The notes under the pieces were generated by a model. That model was not told the origin of the DNA, made no database searches, and was given only the letters and a program-made list of their open reading frames with translations. This document shows, piece by piece, positions 5,486 to 6,833 of a DNA stretch of 6,833 nt (position 1 is the stretch's first letter; the number at the start of each line of letters is the position of its first letter). Both the position numbers and the translations under genes were made by a program. Source of the stretch: Actinomycetota bacterium (GTDB taxonomy: Bacteria > Actinomycetota > UBA4738 > HRBIN12). The DNA is taken from assembly GCA_004366195.1 (NCBI GenBank), contig SIRV01000239.1, positions 1 through 6,833 on the forward strand. Reading direction: 5' to 3'.

Positions 5486-6833
5486 GGCGCCGCCTCCGCC
5501 GCCACCGGCGCCGGCACGACCACGGGCGTGGCCCCCACCTCCGCGAGGACCCGGTCCGCGGTCGGCTCGATCCGGTCCAGCACGACCCTGGGGTACACGC
5601 CGATCGCCAGGATGGCCGCCAGCACCGGCGCCAGCACGAGCCACTCGCGGAGCGACAGGTCGGGGTGGTCCCGGTGCTCCGGCGGGGTCGGCCCCGTCGC
5701 CATCCGCTGGAACGCCCACAGGAGGTAGACGGCCGCGAGCACGACGCCCGTCGCCGCGATCGCGCCCACGAGCGGGCTCCGGCCGACGGCGCCCGCGATC
5801 ACGAGGAACTCGCCGACGAAGTTGTTCAGGCCCGGCAGCCCGATCGAGGAGAGCGCCACGAACAGGAAGACCCCGACGAGGAGCGGCATCGTGGCCCACA
5901 GCCCGCCCATCCGGGCCAGGTCCCGCGTGTGGGTCCGCTCGTAGACCATGCCGACGAGCAGGAACAGGGCGCCGGTCGACAGCCCGTGGTTCACCATCTG
6001 GAGGACCCCGCCGGCCAGCGCGGGCCCGGTGAAGACGAAGGTGCCGAGGACCACGAACCCGAGGTGGGAGACGGACGAGTACGCGACGAGCCGCTTCAGG
6101 TCCCGCTGCAGGGCGGCCACCACCGCCCCGTAGACGATGCCGACGAGGGCGAGGGCGACGACGAGCCCCGAGAGGGCCCGGGACGCCTCGGGGAACAGCC
6201 CGAGGTTGAACCGGATCAGCCCGTAGGCGCCCACCTTCAGCAGGATCGCCGCCAGGATCACCGACCCGGCCGTCGGCGCCTCGGTGTGGGCGTCGGGGAG
6301 CCAGGTGTGGAGCGGGAACAGCGGCACCTTCACCGCGAACGCCACGAGGAACGCGAGGAACAGGGCCCGGGCGGTGGCGACCGGGAGCTCGAGCTCGGCG
6401 AGGGCCCGGACGTCGAACGTGGGACCGCCCGGCAGCGCGCCCGAGCGGGCGTGGAGCACGAGGATGGCGACCAGCAGGAAGGCCGAGCCGAACATCGTGA
6501 ACAGGAAGAACTTCACGGTGGCGTAGATCCGCCGCTCGCTCCCCCACACGCCGATGACGAGGTACATCGGGAACAGGATGGCCTCGAAGAACAGGAAGAA
6601 CAGGAGCAGGTCGAGGGCGAGGAACGAGCCCACCATCCCGGTCTCCAGCGCGAGCAGGCTCGCCATGAACAGCCGCGGCCGGTCCTCCACGTTCCAGGAG
6701 GCGAGGACGGCGATCGGCAGGAGGAACGTCGTGAGCACGACCATCCACAGGCTCACGCCGTCCACGCCGAGGAGGTAACGAAGGCCGATCGAGCGTACCC
6801 ACGTGGCCTCCTCGACCATCTGGAAGCCGGCCA
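5482..6833 (-). CDS. nuoM: NADH-quinone oxidoreductase subunit M (NuoM), 5' end cut by window
   Basis: NuoM is the central antiporter-like pump subunit of the complex I membrane arm. The visible part is 449 residues. The frame runs off the right edge, reading AGFQMVEEATW, so the methionine at 6819 is internal. By the position of key residues about 65 are missing. Numbered from that methionine, these include Glu79 in FFEAILFPMY, Lys164 in AFAVKVPLFPLHTW, Lys195 in AILLKVGAYG, the helix LVAYSSVSHLGF (244-255) and Glu337 in FVGEFLVI. They match the half-channel residues of the E. coli subunit (Glu144, Lys234, Lys265, Glu407) at nearly constant offset. LPDAHTEAPTAGS (174-186) is a strong family signature. 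The C-terminus ends in an Ala/Val/Pro-rich tail. The stop overlaps the nuoN start by 4 bp. nuoL would be expected upstream, beyond the edge. Confidence 0.95.
   Translation of the reverse strand, partial: AGFQMVEEATWVRSIGLRYLLGVDGVSLWMVVLTTFLLPIAVLASWNVEDRPRLFMASLLALETGMVGSFLALDLLLFFLFFEAILFPMYLVIGVWGSERRIYATVKFFLFTMFGSAFLLVAILVLHARSGALPGGPTFDVRALAELELPVATARALFLAFLVAFAVKVPLFPLHTWLPDAHTEAPTAGSVILAAILLKVGAYGLIRFNLGLFPEASRALSGLVVALALVGIVYGAVVAALQRDLKRLVAYSSVSHLGFVVLGTFVFTGPALAGGVLQMVNHGLSTGALFLLVGMVYERTHTRDLARMGGLWATMPLLVGVFLFVALSSIGLPGLNNFVGEFLVIAGAVGRSPLVGAIAATGVVLAAVYLLWAFQRMATGPTPPEHRDHPDLSLREWLVLAPVLAAILAIGVYPRVVLDRIEPTADRVLAEVGATPVVVPAPVAAEAAP
5493..5497 (-). promoter_or_regulatory. Ribosome binding site of nuoN within nuoM
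   Basis: GGAGG stands 7 nt before the nuoN GTG at 5485, inside the last codons of nuoM (Ala-Glu-Ala-Ala-Pro). With the GTGA stop-start overlap it points to translational coupling of nuoM and nuoN. Confidence 0.65.

Noticed and set aside
2995..5728. Two long plus-strand open frames (2995-4095 and 3944-5728)
   Set aside because: They mirror the prenyl synthase and nuoN, have no recognisable motif and are full of charged repeats. They are shadow frames of the real genes.
5486..6802. Upstream extension of the nuoN frame, suggesting a giant or fused protein
   Set aside because: The extra part is nuoM in the wrong frame. A GTG with a strong ribosome site at 5485 gives a normal NuoN.
1..6833. Membrane-bound hydrogenase, formate hydrogenlyase or Mrp antiporter cluster instead of complex I
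   Set aside because: NuoA, a NuoH of full length, a NuoC with the FEGHPLRKDFPL signature, and separate NuoM and NuoN together with NuoB and NuoI fit NDH-1. No hydrogenase large subunit or Mrp small subunits are seen.
1..6833. A wholly new defence or mobile system
   Set aside because: Every coding stretch is assigned to respiratory or quinone-synthesis genes with intact motifs. There are no transposases, integrases, repeats of mobile type or unexplained intergenic regions.

Overview
The window is a GC-rich stretch (about 70% GC by eye) with every gene on the minus strand, transcribed from position 6833 down to 1. It holds part of one respiratory complex I (NADH:quinone oxidoreductase type, NDH-1) gene cluster with an embedded isoprenoid gene. 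In transcription order: nuoM (start beyond the right edge), nuoN, a long-chain polyprenyl diphosphate synthase, nuoA, nuoB, nuoC, nuoH and nuoI (end beyond the left edge). Coding density is nearly complete. The only gaps are 13 bp (nuoN to the prenyl synthase), 43 bp (prenyl synthase to nuoA) and 12 bp (nuoH to nuoI). The other junctions overlap by 4 to 35 bp. There is no non-coding stretch over 300 bp, and I see no RNA gene, insertion sequence or CRISPR array.

The organism is probably a member of the Actinomycetota or another GC-rich bacterium making menaquinone. This is inference. It rests on base composition, on GTG as start codon in five of the seven visible starts, on a prenyl synthase next to nuoN, and on the wording of NuoI, NuoH and the prenyl synthase, which resembles actinobacterial sequences as I remember them. 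No search was possible.

Right part (4055-6833): NuoM and NuoN are two of the antiporter-like proton-pumping subunits of the membrane arm, and both keep the charged residues expected in the half-channels. Middle (3034-4041): the prenyl synthase has both aspartate-rich motifs and a small residue at the chain-length position, so it probably makes the tail of the quinone that complex I reduces. Left part (1-2990): NuoA and NuoH form the membrane heel around the quinone channel. NuoB carries the ligands of the terminal cluster N2, NuoC is the 30-kDa connector, and NuoI carries two 4Fe-4S clusters.

Three things stand out. First, nuoD, which normally lies between nuoC and nuoH, is absent, and those two genes are joined by a tight 4-bp GTGA overlap. 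Second, the order is permuted: nuoM-nuoN-prenyl synthase come before nuoA-B-C-H-I, and nuoE, F and G are not in the window. Third, NuoI and NuoH carry non-standard signatures (an extra Cys in a CPDWC stretch and a repeat-built Ala/Pro tail in NuoI; a changed quinone-side acidic loop in NuoH). These fit a divergent, possibly NADH-module-free version of complex I, but the missing subunits could lie just outside the window. I found no evidence of a wholly new system.
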